Shown: one piece after another, positions 46,539 through 54,868 of the stretch | Layout of the letters: each line of letters starts with the position of its first letter | Position numbering within the stretch: position 1 is the first letter of the stretch | Assembly (NCBI RefSeq): GCF_008271695.1 | Contig: NZ_VKKY01000003.1 | Coordinates: 310,001 to 374,000, forward strand | Origin: Rufibacter hautae | GTDB lineage: Bacteria > Bacteroidota > Bacteroidia > Cytophagales > Hymenobacteraceae | Length of the DNA: 64,000 nt | Direction: 5' to 3' | The notes under the pieces: model-generated | Told to the model about the DNA's origin: nothing | Seen by the model: the letters and a program-made list of their open reading frames with translations, nothing else | Database searches by the model: none | Made by a program: the position numbers and the translations under genes

Positions 46539-47036
46539 ATGACAACCGCTTCTACTGCTCCCTTCCGTCACCTGATCACCAATCCTGTGAAGCTGAAGCT
46601 GTTTCTGCTCAAGAACCTGCCCATGGCGTATCTGGCGGGCATCAGGATCAAACGGCTCACGGAGGAGGAGGCGCAGGTAACCATCGGGTACAAGTATTTG
46701 ACCAAAAATCCGTTCAGGTCTATCTACTTCGCCTGTCTGAGTATGGCAGCCGAGATGGCCTCTGGGGTGCTAAGCATGATGTACCTGCACGGGGCCCAGC
46801 CCTCAGTGTCTATGCTGGTGGTAGGCCTGGAGGCTGATTTCAGCAAGAAAGCGGTGGGCACCATCACCTTTACCTGCCATGACGGCGAGGCTATTGCCGC
46901 GGCTGTGAGAAGCGCCCAAACGTCCGGGCAGAGCCACAATGTCCAGGCCCTGAGCATTGGCCGGAACGAGCAAGGCGAGGAAGTGGCCCGTTTCCGGATT
47001 ACCTGGTCCTACAAAGCCAGAAGCTCTAGAGGTTAG
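46539..47036 (+). CDS. DUF4442 hot-dog-fold protein
   Basis: 165 residues from ATG 46539 (MTTASTAPFRH); a TTG 63 bases upstream is in frame but starts a stretch with no domain character. The sequence fits DUF4442, a thioesterase-like hot-dog fold: LPMAYLAGIRIKRLTEEEAQVTIGYKYLTKNPFRSIYFACLSMAAEMASGVL, with hydrophobic helix and the YLTKNPFRSIYFA turn typical of the family. Activity unproven. Its stop overlaps the end of the convergent hydrolase gene by 4 bases. Confidence 0.8.
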   Translation: MTTASTAPFRHLITNPVKLKLFLLKNLPMAYLAGIRIKRLTEEEAQVTIGYKYLTKNPFRSIYFACLSMAAEMASGVLSMMYLHGAQPSVSMLVVGLEADFSKKAVGTITFTCHDGEAIAAAVRSAQTSGQSHNVQALSIGRNEQGEEVARFRITWSYKARSSRG

Positions 47037-47989
47037 CTTTTCTTGCTCGTTTTCTTCAGGAATTCTTTGATGGTCTTCTGGAACTGGGCGTTCTGCTCTA
47101 GGTAAATCACGTGGCCGCCCGGCATAGAGGCCGTCGTCTGGTTCGGGAAATGGAAACTCTTGTAGTGTTCCGGCCCGATAGAGAAATCCTGCTCACCTGA
47201 GATCACCAGCACCGGCATCTTCAGATGGCGGGTCACTTCGGTGAAATCCTGGAAATACTCTGGGTAGTTCATCCAAGCCTGCCCGAAGCTGTAATTGGGC
47301 GGACGTTTGGCGTCTTCCTCGTTCATTTTCTTCAGGCCCTCGGCGGTGGTGTACATAAGCTGGTGGTACTTGTCTTTCTCGTTCAGGGCCTGGATCATCA
47401 TCATGAACCGGTCAATCACGGGTTTGTTCTGGTCCAGGAACGGGGCGGGGTTCTCGGGTTTCAGGATCTCCAGGCCTTTGTCTATCTGCACCTGCGCCGA
47501 GTAGTTCAGGTTCAGGGTGGCGTTCAGGAGAATCATGCGGGAAATAGTTTGCGGGTAGTAGTAGGCGTACTCGGTGGCCAGGATTCCGCCGAAAGAGTGG
47601 GCCAGCACCGTCCACTGTTGAAAGCCAAGCTGTTGGCGTACCTCCTCAAAGTCCTGTACCGTGCGTTGCAGGCTGTAATTGCCCTCGGGCGCTTTCCCGG
47701 ACCGGCCGCTGCCGCGCTGGTCTACATACACCATCTGCAGAGAATCCTCCAGGGTATTCACGCCCAGCACCTCAAAAGAGTGGCTCCAGGCACCGGGTCC
47801 GCCGTGGATGAAAAGGCACGGCCGCCCTTTGCCGGCTACTTTCACATACAGCTCCGTGCCGTCGCTCATGGTCAGGCGCATCTCGCGGGGCGCGGCAGCG
47901 TGGGAGGCGGTAGGCGTTTTCTGGGCGAAAGTTGAAAAAGCGGGGCTAAACAGCAGCAGGAGCATCAAAAAAGGACGCAATGGTTTCAT
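47033..47989 (-). CDS. Secreted alpha/beta hydrolase (proline iminopeptidase-like)
   Basis: 318 residues with signal peptide MKPLRPFLMLLLLFSPAFSTFAQ. The alpha/beta-hydrolase core has the oxyanion loop FIHGGPGAWSHSFE, DQRGSGRSGKAPEG, the nucleophile Ser132 in AHSFGG, Asp in SGEQDFSIGPEHY and His in MPGGHVIYLEQ. HGGPG and DQRGSGRS are the proline iminopeptidase/S33 signatures. It is predicted to be exported, and the leaving residue specificity is not certain. Confidence 0.9.
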   Translation of the reverse strand: MKPLRPFLMLLLLFSPAFSTFAQKTPTASHAAAPREMRLTMSDGTELYVKVAGKGRPCLFIHGGPGAWSHSFEVLGVNTLEDSLQMVYVDQRGSGRSGKAPEGNYSLQRTVQDFEEVRQQLGFQQWTVLAHSFGGILATEYAYYYPQTISRMILLNATLNLNYSAQVQIDKGLEILKPENPAPFLDQNKPVIDRFMMMIQALNEKDKYHQLMYTTAEGLKKMNEEDAKRPPNYSFGQAWMNYPEYFQDFTEVTRHLKMPVLVISGEQDFSIGPEHYKSFHFPNQTTASMPGGHVIYLEQNAQFQKTIKEFLKKTSKKS

Positions 47990-48214
47990 GGGTTTCTATT
48001 TTTTGGGCAAAATTGAGAAATAAAATGAAAAATTAAAGGTTATTTGATAAACAGGATTTTTTTGGAGCAAGGTGCAACCCTTGGGCTTTTGCCTAGTCTT
48101 TAGAGTAGAAGTTTGGAACAGGAGAGAGCCAGTAGGCTCAATGAAAAGTGTTGGTGTTGTTCCGGGTTGCTGTTACTGAAATTACCGTCATGATGAGCAT
48201 TAAAAGGTAACAAT

Positions 48215-48775
48215 TTGGAGACGCTGGAATACACCGACGTTAACGCGCACGTGGTGGCCCGCTGTAAGGAGGGCGATCGCAAGGCACAGTATGAACTGTA
48301 CAAACTCTACAGTAAGTCCATGTTCAACGTGGCCATGCGCATTACTAATGACTATACCGAGGCAGAGGATGTCTTGCAGGAATCGTTTCTGAGCGCGTTC
48401 AGGGAACTGCATACCTTCAAGGGAGACTCCACCTTTGGCAGTTGGCTAAAGCGCATTGTCATCAACAAGTCCATCACTAAAGTGCGCAGCCGGCGCCTGC
48501 AAGTGGTGCCCATGGAAGACCATCAGGACTTCGCCGACGAAGGCCCTGAGGTGGACCAGGAAGACCTGGAGTACAAAGTGGAGAGCATCAAGAAAGCCAT
48601 TCAGTCGCTGCCGGACGGCTACCGCGTGGTGCTCACGCTGTATCTCCTGGAGGGATATGACCATGGCGAGATTGCCGACATATTGAGTATCAGCGAGGCC
48701 ACGTCTAAATCGCAGTACAGCCGGGCCCGCAAGAAACTGCTGGAACTTATTCAAGAGCAGTCGTTTTTTAGCTGA
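48215..48775 (+). CDS. ECF-type RNA polymerase sigma factor (TTG start)
   Basis: Sigma-70 family, ECF group, 186 residues. Region 2 (about 25-90) has YELYKLYSKSMFNVAMRITND, the DVLQESFLSAFRELHTFKG core, and FGSWLKRIVINKSI; region 4 (about 120-175) has IQSLPDGYRVVLTLYLLEGYDHGEIADILSISEATSKSQYSRARKKL. The frame opens with a TTG at 48215; no ATG in the right place. A 6-codon mini-ORF (ATGATGAGCATTAAAAGG then stop) ends 8 bases before it. Followed by its putative anti-sigma and an effector. Confidence 0.93.
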   Translation: METLEYTDVNAHVVARCKEGDRKAQYELYKLYSKSMFNVAMRITNDYTEAEDVLQESFLSAFRELHTFKGDSTFGSWLKRIVINKSITKVRSRRLQVVPMEDHQDFADEGPEVDQEDLEYKVESIKKAIQSLPDGYRVVLTLYLLEGYDHGEIADILSISEATSKSQYSRARKKLLELIQEQSFFS

Positions 48776-48799
48776 AAAAGTAAAAACCGCCCTAAACGG
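48771..48799. repeat. P1 half-copy between sigma and anti-sigma genes
   Basis: GCTGAAAAAGTAAAAACCGCCCTAAACGG: only the right P1 arm is intact. 35 bases before the anti-sigma ATG. Confidence 0.45.
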
Positions 48800-48834
48800 G
48801 CACCATTTAAATACGAGTACAAAGCGCAACAGCC

Positions 48835-49422
48835 ATGAAAGATAGATTAAAAGATTTTGTACAGGCCCACCGAGAGGAGTTTGACTCTTTTGCCCCCCGA
48901 CCGGATCTGTGGCAGGACATTGCCGCAGAATTGCAGCAGGAGGAGAAAAAGCCGGTCATCCCCATTGAGACAGAACAAGAGGCCAAAGTAATTTCCATCA
49001 ACTGGCACACCGCCTGGCGCTACGCCGCCGCCGTAGCCCTGCTGGTAATGGTGGCCTTCTCGGCCCGCTACTATATGAACACCCAAGGAGCCTCAGAGGC
49101 CGTTGCCACTACCCAACCGGTGCCGCTGGATAAAATAGCCCCAGAGCTGCGCCAGATAGAAACCAAGTACGTGCGGGTGATTGAGAAGAAGAAGTCTGAG
49201 CTAAAAGCCATGGGTGCCGGCCAGGTGCGGTTCGCGGAGTTGGACTCAGCCTACAACGAGCTCAAAAAAGAACTCTACACCACGCCTAACAAAGAAGTGC
49301 TTCTGCAAGCCATGAGCGATAACCTTAAAATGAGAATCGCGCTGCTGAACCAACAACTGGAAGTACTTGAAAACAGAAGTAACGTAAAAGCCCCAGCGCG
49401 TCATGAAACAACCAATATCTAA
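48835..49422 (+). CDS. Membrane protein, putative anti-sigma factor
   Basis: 195 residues, single membrane helix at about 59-78 (WRYAAAVALLVMVAFSARYYM). The cytosolic N-terminus (RLKDFVQAHREEFDSFAPRPDLWQDIAAEL) resembles the short sigma-binding segments of Bacteroidota anti-sigma proteins. The periplasmic part (about 80-195) is a coiled-coil-like helix (ELRQIETKYVRVIEKKKSELKAM). No zinc HxxxCxxC motif, so it is not a ZAS type. Position between an ECF sigma and a surface protein supports the role. It overlaps the next gene by 20 bases. Confidence 0.75.
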   Translation: MKDRLKDFVQAHREEFDSFAPRPDLWQDIAAELQQEEKKPVIPIETEQEAKVISINWHTAWRYAAAVALLVMVAFSARYYMNTQGASEAVATTQPVPLDKIAPELRQIETKYVRVIEKKKSELKAMGAGQVRFAELDSAYNELKKELYTTPNKEVLLQAMSDNLKMRIALLNQQLEVLENRSNVKAPARHETTNI

Positions 49423-50764
49423 ACTAGTATCACTTTTCTGCTTTTGCCTCGCGCTTGGGACCGCCCAGGGGCAGACCCCGCGCGCGTCTGCGTCCTGCAA
49501 AGAAGTTTTGAAAGAGGAGATTAGGGTGGACGTGGCCCCGCAGGTGCAGCAGGCCCTGACCTCGCTGCAGGTGACAGAGGCGTTGGCAGAACTACCCCAG
49601 GTTTCTCCCTGTGAGGTGAAACTAGAGAAGATAGACCTGGAGCACCTGTCCTTGCCTTCCTTCCACTTGGACCAGATGAACCAGGTGCTCATAGACACGC
49701 CGCAAGGCCCCACAGAACAAATCACCCCGGAACAGCCCACCCCAGATTTGCAGGGAGCCTATGCCTACACCAAGATCAAGAAAGTGGAGCGTTCCTTCAA
49801 GGTGGGCCGGTCAGACAAGCTCAACATTGAAAACCAGTTTGGGCGGGTAGATGTACAAACCTGGAGCAGAAACGAGATCGCCGTGGAGGTGACCGTGGTG
49901 GCCCGCGCCATGACCGAGGAGAAAGCCCAGGAGATCCTGAACAAGATCAACATTCGGGTGAACGAGGATTTGGGCAACAACCTGCTGTCTTTTGTGACGG
50001 AGCGTGAGCCCATGCAGATCAGGTCCAGCAGCGAGAAGGCTTTTGAGATCAACTACCTGGTGAAAATGCCCAAAGGCAACCCGCTGCGCATCGCCAATAA
50101 ATACGGCCTGGTGCAGATGCCCGACTTTGACGGCCCCACCGATCTGGAGGTGCAGTACGGCAAACTCACCACCGGCAGCCTCAACAACCCCAAGAACCGG
50201 ATAACGGTGACCTACAGTGGCGGCGAGTGCCAGCTGGCCTACGTGAAAGGCGGCGACCTGCTGTTCAAATACTCCCACATGCGCCTGCTAGGCGCCGATG
50301 ACATCAACACCGTCACCGCCTACAGCAGCATCACCATTGACAAGGTAGACATGCTCACCATGGCCAGCCGCTATGACTCCCGCTTCCACATAGGCAGCGC
50401 CGGACAAATCACCGGCACGGGCAGCTACTCAGGCATCAAGATCGGGAGCCTGCGGGAATCGGCGAGCCTTAACGTGAAGTACTGCTCGGGCTTCGAGATC
50501 AACAACGTGTCGTCCAATTTCCGGAAACTGGAACTGACGGGTGGCTACACCGGCATGGCCCTGGGCTTCGCCGATAACTCGGCCTTCAACTTTGAGGTAG
50601 ACACCCAGTACGGCAGTTTCAAGCTTGACCAGGATCTGGCCAACTTCAGCCTGAAGGAGGTGCGCAACACCTCCAGCACCTACAAAGGCAAGTACGGGAA
50701 GTCGGCATCGCCCAAAGGCACGGTGAACGTCACCAGCAAATACGGCAGCATCGCTTTCAACTAA
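49403..50764 (+). CDS. DUF4097-like secreted beta-helix protein
   Basis: 453 residues, signal peptide MKQPISKLVSLFCFCLALGTAQGQ. From about 125 on the sequence is a repetitive beta structure of the DUF4097/DUF2807 adhesin-like type: VERSFKVGRSDKLNIENQFGRVDVQTW, then many short strands with Gly/Asn/Ser turns (SLNVKYCSGFEINNVSSNF; GTVNVTSKYGSIAF at the end). Start at ATG 49403 overlaps the anti-sigma stop by 20 bases. Envelope-stress effector or sensor is a reasonable inference from the operon, nothing more. Confidence 0.8.
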   Translation: MKQPISKLVSLFCFCLALGTAQGQTPRASASCKEVLKEEIRVDVAPQVQQALTSLQVTEALAELPQVSPCEVKLEKIDLEHLSLPSFHLDQMNQVLIDTPQGPTEQITPEQPTPDLQGAYAYTKIKKVERSFKVGRSDKLNIENQFGRVDVQTWSRNEIAVEVTVVARAMTEEKAQEILNKINIRVNEDLGNNLLSFVTEREPMQIRSSSEKAFEINYLVKMPKGNPLRIANKYGLVQMPDFDGPTDLEVQYGKLTTGSLNNPKNRITVTYSGGECQLAYVKGGDLLFKYSHMRLLGADDINTVTAYSSITIDKVDMLTMASRYDSRFHIGSAGQITGTGSYSGIKIGSLRESASLNVKYCSGFEINNVSSNFRKLELTGGYTGMALGFADNSAFNFEVDTQYGSFKLDQDLANFSLKEVRNTSSTYKGKYGKSASPKGTVNVTSKYGSIAFN

Positions 50765-50789
50765 AAGCACCAGCATTTGATCATGGGGG

Positions 50790-50820
50790 GAGCGGACCTA
50801 AACAGGTCCGCTTCTTTTTT
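50790..50820 (+). terminator. Terminator of the sigma operon
   Basis: AGCGGACCT pairs with AGGTCCGCT around AAAC and is followed by CTTTTTT. Confidence 0.9.
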
Positions 50821-50823
50821 GCC

Positions 50824-50863
50824 CTGTTTTTGCCTTATTTTAGGGAAACACGGCTTAAAACAG
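50824..50863. repeat. P1-type palindrome directly before the RidA start codon
   Basis: CTGTTTTTGCC and GGCTTAAAACAG are complementary apart from one base; ends 7 bases before the ATG at 50870. Confidence 0.6.
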
Positions 50864-50869
50864 AAAACC

Positions 50870-51295
50870 ATGGACAAGACACCGCCCGTAATCATACACG
50901 CTTCCCAGGCCCCCGAACCGGTAGGGCTTTACCCGCACGCAAGGAAGGTGGGCAACCTGTTGTTCCTCTCAGGCGTGGGACCCCGCGAGAAAGGCGTGAA
51001 GCAGATCCCCGGCGTGACGCTGGACGAGGCCGGAAACATCACCAGCTATGACATAGAAGCCCAGTGCCACTCGGTGTTCAAGAACGTGCGCACCATATTG
51101 GAGGAAGCCGGCTCGGCTTGGGAGAACCTAGTGGACGTGACCGTGTTCCTCACCAACATGAAAGCGGACTTCCAGACCTACAACCGCCTCTATGCCCAGT
51201 ATTTCCAGGACAGCCAGCCCTGCCGCACCACCGTGGAGGTAAACGCGCTGCCCACCCCCATTGCCATCGAACTCAAGTGCATCGCCACTATTTGA
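50870..51295 (+). CDS. RidA-family (YjgF/2-aminomuconate deaminase-like) protein
   Basis: Reactive imine/enamine deaminase family, cytosolic trimer, 141 residues from ATG 50870 (an upstream ATG in frame at 50777 runs through the terminator and is not credible). Family motifs: GLYPHARKVGNLLFLSGVGPRE, EAGSAWENLVDVTVFLTNMKADF, and CRTTVEVNALPTPIAIELKCIA, with the catalytic Arg in PCRTTVEV and Glu in IAIELKC. The longer first domain (GPREKGVKQIPG) resembles the 2-aminomuconate-deaminase subgroup. Confidence 0.9.
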   Translation: MDKTPPVIIHASQAPEPVGLYPHARKVGNLLFLSGVGPREKGVKQIPGVTLDEAGNITSYDIEAQCHSVFKNVRTILEEAGSAWENLVDVTVFLTNMKADFQTYNRLYAQYFQDSQPCRTTVEVNALPTPIAIELKCIATI

Positions 51296-51352
51296 TTGTT
51301 TGTTTTCAGTTCGATTTCCGGATAACAGCCATAAAGCGACACAACTGCAAAC

Positions 51353-51507
51353 GCTGGCGCGAGCCTCCAGCTCGTGTCCGCACGTATTCCCGAAAGGAAA
51401 ATCGCAAGCCCAATCTCTTGTCCTCCTGAAAGGACCTTATGGGCCAACTGTATGACAGGAAATTCACTGCTTACTAGTTCGCCCACAAGATCTTTCCAAG
51501 ATGACAG
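51353..51507. mobile_element. M2 element, second and truncated copy
   Basis: GCTGGCGCGAGC-CTCCA-GCTCGTGTCCGCAC at the left end (51353-51382) and the internal pair TGTCCTCCTGAAAGGACCTT (51419-51438) and CACAAGATCTTTCCAAGATG (51484-51503) match the element at 6469. The right outer arm is missing. It fills the left half of the 531-base gap 51296-51826; the rest holds one P1 half-copy and nothing else recognisable. Confidence 0.65.
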
Positions 51508-51691
51508 AAGAGGAAGAGGCGGCCTTTAGGTGCTAGGAACCGCCGAGGTTCGGACTAAACGGGAATTTTGGGATAGTTTCCTAAAGGACGATGGGTGTAA
51601 AATAGAACCCCAACCTCATTGCTAATTGTTGGCTTTTGGCAGGCAATATTCTGGCGGTTTTCGCTTTCTGAGTATAGGTTTTCCCTTTTCA

Positions 51692-51720
51692 AGGCCGGTT
51701 TCTAAAAAACAGCCCTGAAA
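51692..51720. repeat. P1 half-copy
   Basis: CCGGTTTCTAAAAAACAGCCCTGAAAC; right arm clear. Confidence 0.5.
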
Positions 51721-51826
51721 CAATAAATACTGGAAGCAGTTTCCTATTTTGCCTGGGTAGTTAGACGCGTGTCTAACTGCAGGAAAGAACCTATGGCGGT
51801 TCTTTGATGATCTGAAGTGATTTTTA

Positions 51827-53629
51827 ATGATACAACATTCTCCAGAAGCGTTGTTCACCCAGCGTGAGCAGCACTTTTTAGCCGCCGAGGAACGGCAAGC
51901 CACCAAATACCGCTGGGTTGGGTGGCTCAGGCTGTCTTTTTTTGTGGGATCGGTGCTGGGTTGCGCGGTGCTGTTTTACTACGGGCACAACGGCGCCGGT
52001 CTGGGCCTGCTCTTTGGCGGGTACTTCATCTTTGCGGCGCTCATCTACTGGCACAACAAAATTGAATACGCCCGCAAGCACCAGCTCTACCTGGGTCTCA
52101 TCAACAGAAAGGAAAATGAGCGCCTGCGCGGCGAACTGACCGGTTTCCCGGCGGGGGAGGAGTTTCAGGAGCCTAACCATTTCTACACCGCGGATTTGGA
52201 CGTGTTCGGGGAGAATTCGCTTTTCCAGCTTTTAAACCGGGCCGTGACACGTTTAGGGCAGCAACGCCTGGCAGAGTGGCTGAAAGGGCCCGCCTCAGCA
52301 GAGGAGATTTTAGCACGCCAGGAGGCGGTAGCCGAGCTGCAGCCTGATTTGGAGTGGCGCCAGAATCTGCAGGCCCGGGCCATGCACCACCACCGTAAAA
52401 CCCAGCAACTGCCGCAGCCTTTCCTGCAGTGGCTCAAGAGCCCTAACTTTTTCGCCGGTAAACCCTGGCTAGTGGTGCTGACGTTTCTGTTGCCTTTACT
52501 CACCATTGCCGCCGCTGTTTACTGGGGGCAGGGATACTCGCATTACCCATTTATTGGCTTAGTGGTGGTGCAGTTTCTAGTAGCCTACAAGTTCTCGCGC
52601 CAGCGCGATGAATACTATGAGGAGAGCACCGGCATGTATGAGACGCTGCGCAGTTACACAGACCTGCTGGTGCACATTGAAGGACGCAGCTTCCAAAGCA
52701 AGAAAGCGCTGGCTCTGCAGCAACAGCTCAAGATTGGGGAACAGCAGGCCTCAGAGCACGTGCGGAAGCTGGCCTCCATTATCCAGTTTCTCTCGGCGCG
52801 GCTCAATACCTATCTCAATTTCATCCTGAACCACATGCTCATGTGGGATTTTATCTGGATGTGGCGCCTGGAGCGCTGGAAGAAAACCATGTCCGGGAAC
52901 ATCGGGCAGGTGCTTAACGCCGCCGCTGAGTTTGAGGCGCTCGCCAGTTTGGCCGCTTTCCAGTATGCTAACCCAGATTTCGCGGTTCCCCAGATCAGTG
53001 GGCAGCCCTTTGAGTTCTGCGCCGATGACCTGAGCCATCCGCTTATTTTCAGCACGGGCCGTCGGGCCAACAGCATTTCCTTCAAAGGCGCTGGCAATAC
53101 GGTGCTGATCACGGGTTCCAACATGTCTGGCAAGAGTACGTTTCTGCGGGCAGTGGGCGTGAACATGGTGCTGGCGTTTACCGGTGCGGCCGTCTGCGCC
53201 AGAAAGGTGACAGTTTTCCCGGGTCAGGTGTACACCAGCATGCGCACCGAGGACAACCTGGCGGAGAACACTTCTTCTTTTTACGCCGAACTCAAGCGCC
53301 TCAAAATCCTGCTGGACCTCACGCGCGCAGACCAGCCCGTGTACTTCTTCCTGGACGAGATCCTGAAAGGTACCAACTCCCATGACCGCCACCAGGGCGC
53401 CATGGCCTTGATCAGGCAGTTACACCAGCGGAAGGCGGCGGGCTTCGTGTCTACCCATGATCTGGAGCTGGGCAATATGGAGCAGGAACTGCCGGGCTCA
53501 GTGCAGAATTTCAGCTTCAACAGCTATTTTGAAGATGGCCAACTGCGGTTCGATTATACCCTGCGGCCCGGCATCTGCCAGAGCTTCAATGCCAGCCAAC
53601 TCATGCGCCAGATGGGCATTGAACTGTAG
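51827..53629 (+). CDS. Membrane-anchored MutS-type ATPase
   Basis: 600 residues. C-terminal MutS ABC-type ATPase (about 400-600): Walker A GSNMSGKST with Lys436, Walker B-like FFLDEILKGTNSHDR, then FVSTHDLELG. The MutS mismatch-recognition domains are absent. The N-terminal part instead has two hydrophobic pairs at about 30-70 (LRLSFFVGSVLGCAVLFYY; GLLFGGYFIFAALIYW) and 209-248 (KPWLVVLTFLLPLLTIAAAV; FIGLVVVQFLVAYKF), that is four likely membrane helices. Such membrane MutS relatives are common in Bacteroidota but uncharacterised; a role in mismatch repair should not be assumed. Confidence 0.85.
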   Translation: MIQHSPEALFTQREQHFLAAEERQATKYRWVGWLRLSFFVGSVLGCAVLFYYGHNGAGLGLLFGGYFIFAALIYWHNKIEYARKHQLYLGLINRKENERLRGELTGFPAGEEFQEPNHFYTADLDVFGENSLFQLLNRAVTRLGQQRLAEWLKGPASAEEILARQEAVAELQPDLEWRQNLQARAMHHHRKTQQLPQPFLQWLKSPNFFAGKPWLVVLTFLLPLLTIAAAVYWGQGYSHYPFIGLVVVQFLVAYKFSRQRDEYYEESTGMYETLRSYTDLLVHIEGRSFQSKKALALQQQLKIGEQQASEHVRKLASIIQFLSARLNTYLNFILNHMLMWDFIWMWRLERWKKTMSGNIGQVLNAAAEFEALASLAAFQYANPDFAVPQISGQPFEFCADDLSHPLIFSTGRRANSISFKGAGNTVLITGSNMSGKSTFLRAVGVNMVLAFTGAAVCARKVTVFPGQVYTSMRTEDNLAENTSSFYAELKRLKILLDLTRADQPVYFFLDEILKGTNSHDRHQGAMALIRQLHQRKAAGFVSTHDLELGNMEQELPGSVQNFSFNSYFEDGQLRFDYTLRPGICQSFNASQLMRQMGIEL

Positions 53630-53630
53630 T

Positions 53631-53664
53631 TTCAGGCATTTTTTAGAAAATCAGGACCAAAACA
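53631..53664. repeat. P1 palindrome copy, degenerate
   Basis: TTTCAGGCATTTTTTAGAAAATCAGGACCAAAAC, starting at the MutS-like stop codon. Confidence 0.5.
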
Positions 53665-53835
53665 GACCAATGCTTTCCCGCTTTTGAAAAGTACATTGAG
53701 AGATGCCGGTCAGGAGAGAAATGAGTTGCTTAACCAGCGAATTCTTAAACTTGGGGTAACCGATTTGAAATCCTGGCGGTTACCTTTACGTACAGTACTT
53801 TTGAATTGAATTAACCTTTCTTTTACCATTTGCCC

Positions 53836-54081
53836 ATGCGCGTAGTAGCTGACATTCCCCACCCCGACATCAAAATCACCTTACTGGCCTGGAACGGAAA
53901 ATACCTGCTTAAACTGGAGTTAGGCCCTTTTGAGCAAACCTACAAAGTAAGTGAGATGGAGGTGACCGGCGGCGATGACGAAGTGAAAACCTGGCTGGAT
54001 GAGGAGTTTCTGCAGGGTAGCATAGAACTGTTCCTCGCCATGCGGAAGAACCTGCATGAGGCGCGCCGTCGGCATGACTAA
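53836..54081 (+). CDS. Small conserved-looking protein, unknown
   Basis: 81 residues from ATG 53836 (a TTG two codons upstream is in frame). Strand-rich N-terminus (MRVVADIPHPDIKITLLAWNGKYLLKLELGPFEQTYKV), acidic middle, helical end (GSIELFLAMRKNLHEARRRHD). I do not recognise it. Coding bias looks like its neighbours and the ORF has no better alternative on either strand. Confidence 0.6.
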   Translation: MRVVADIPHPDIKITLLAWNGKYLLKLELGPFEQTYKVSEMEVTGGDDEVKTWLDEEFLQGSIELFLAMRKNLHEARRRHD

Positions 54082-54250
54082 TTGGAATATTTCTCGTACT
54101 TCTACGCTATTTTCTGCGGAAACCCATGAAAATACGTTGGATGGTTTGCAATTTCCAAACACGTCCGCTAAATTCAATTACAGACAGACAACGACTTAGG
54201 TATGATTTTCAACCCAAGCGCCACTAAGTAGCGTGTAGTCCCCTAGCGCC

Positions 54251-54691
54251 ATGAAGATAGGATTCAGCAAAAATATCAAGATCTCCTATCGGGCGGATAT
54301 GCAAACGGTCATCATCCGTTGGCAGCAGCCTGTCACCTTCACTGAGTTCAAAATGAACTGCCTGGCCATCCTCTCCATGGCCAAAGAGCATGAGGCATCC
54401 TCCTGGCTGCTTGACTGTCGCTCCAAGGGCGAGATGTCGCAGAAGGAAAGCGACTGGCTCAGCTTTGAGTTTTACCCCAAGGTTCTGGAACAGGTTTCTT
54501 CCCACGTGTTGGTGGCCTGGCTTTTGGCGCCACGTCAGATGCAACGGCTGCAGGAAGGGACCACGCTGTCAGCCATCACCTCAGACTCCTCTGATGTGTC
54601 TCGGAAAGCTTTCCTCACCGAGAACGAGGCCGTGAAATGGCTGGAGGAATCGGTGGCGCAGATGGTGCACCGGAACAGTTCCCGAAGATAA
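54251..54691 (+). CDS. Unknown protein, STAS/SpoIIAA-like appearance
   Basis: 146 residues. The pattern strand (KISYRADMQTVIIRWQQPVT), helix (FTEFKMNCLAILSMAKEHEA), strand with short acidic turn (SSWLLDCRSKGEMS), helix (ESDWLSFEFYPKVLEQV), strand (HVLVAWLLAP), final helix (ENEAVKWLEESVAQM) is that of SpoIIAA-like/STAS proteins found singly in Cytophagales. No catalytic motif. Fold assignment is by eye only. Confidence 0.55.
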   Translation: MKIGFSKNIKISYRADMQTVIIRWQQPVTFTEFKMNCLAILSMAKEHEASSWLLDCRSKGEMSQKESDWLSFEFYPKVLEQVSSHVLVAWLLAPRQMQRLQEGTTLSAITSDSSDVSRKAFLTENEAVKWLEESVAQMVHRNSSRR

Positions 54692-54698
54692 ACCTGTT

Positions 54699-54724
54699 CT
54701 GTTTACGGGCTGTTTTTGGAAAAT
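54699..54724. repeat. P1 half-copy
   Basis: TCTGTTTACGGGCTGTTTTTGGAAAA; left arm and loop only. Confidence 0.45.
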
Positions 54725-54799
54725 CCTTCTCTTTTCTTGAAAGTCAGGGTGCCTTTGTGTGCCCGTAGAGGGTACGTTGAAGCCTAATCTCTGGCAATA

Positions 54800-54843
54800 A
54801 AATACCCTGGAGATTCCTGCATGCAGAAACCTCCAGGGTATTT
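54800..54843. terminator. Bidirectional terminator between convergent genes
   Basis: AAATACCCTGGAG pairs perfectly with CTCCAGGGTATTT around an 18-base loop that itself contains GCATGC. Confidence 0.88.
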
Positions 54844-54868
54844 CTTATTCCACCAAGTTCAGGTTTGT

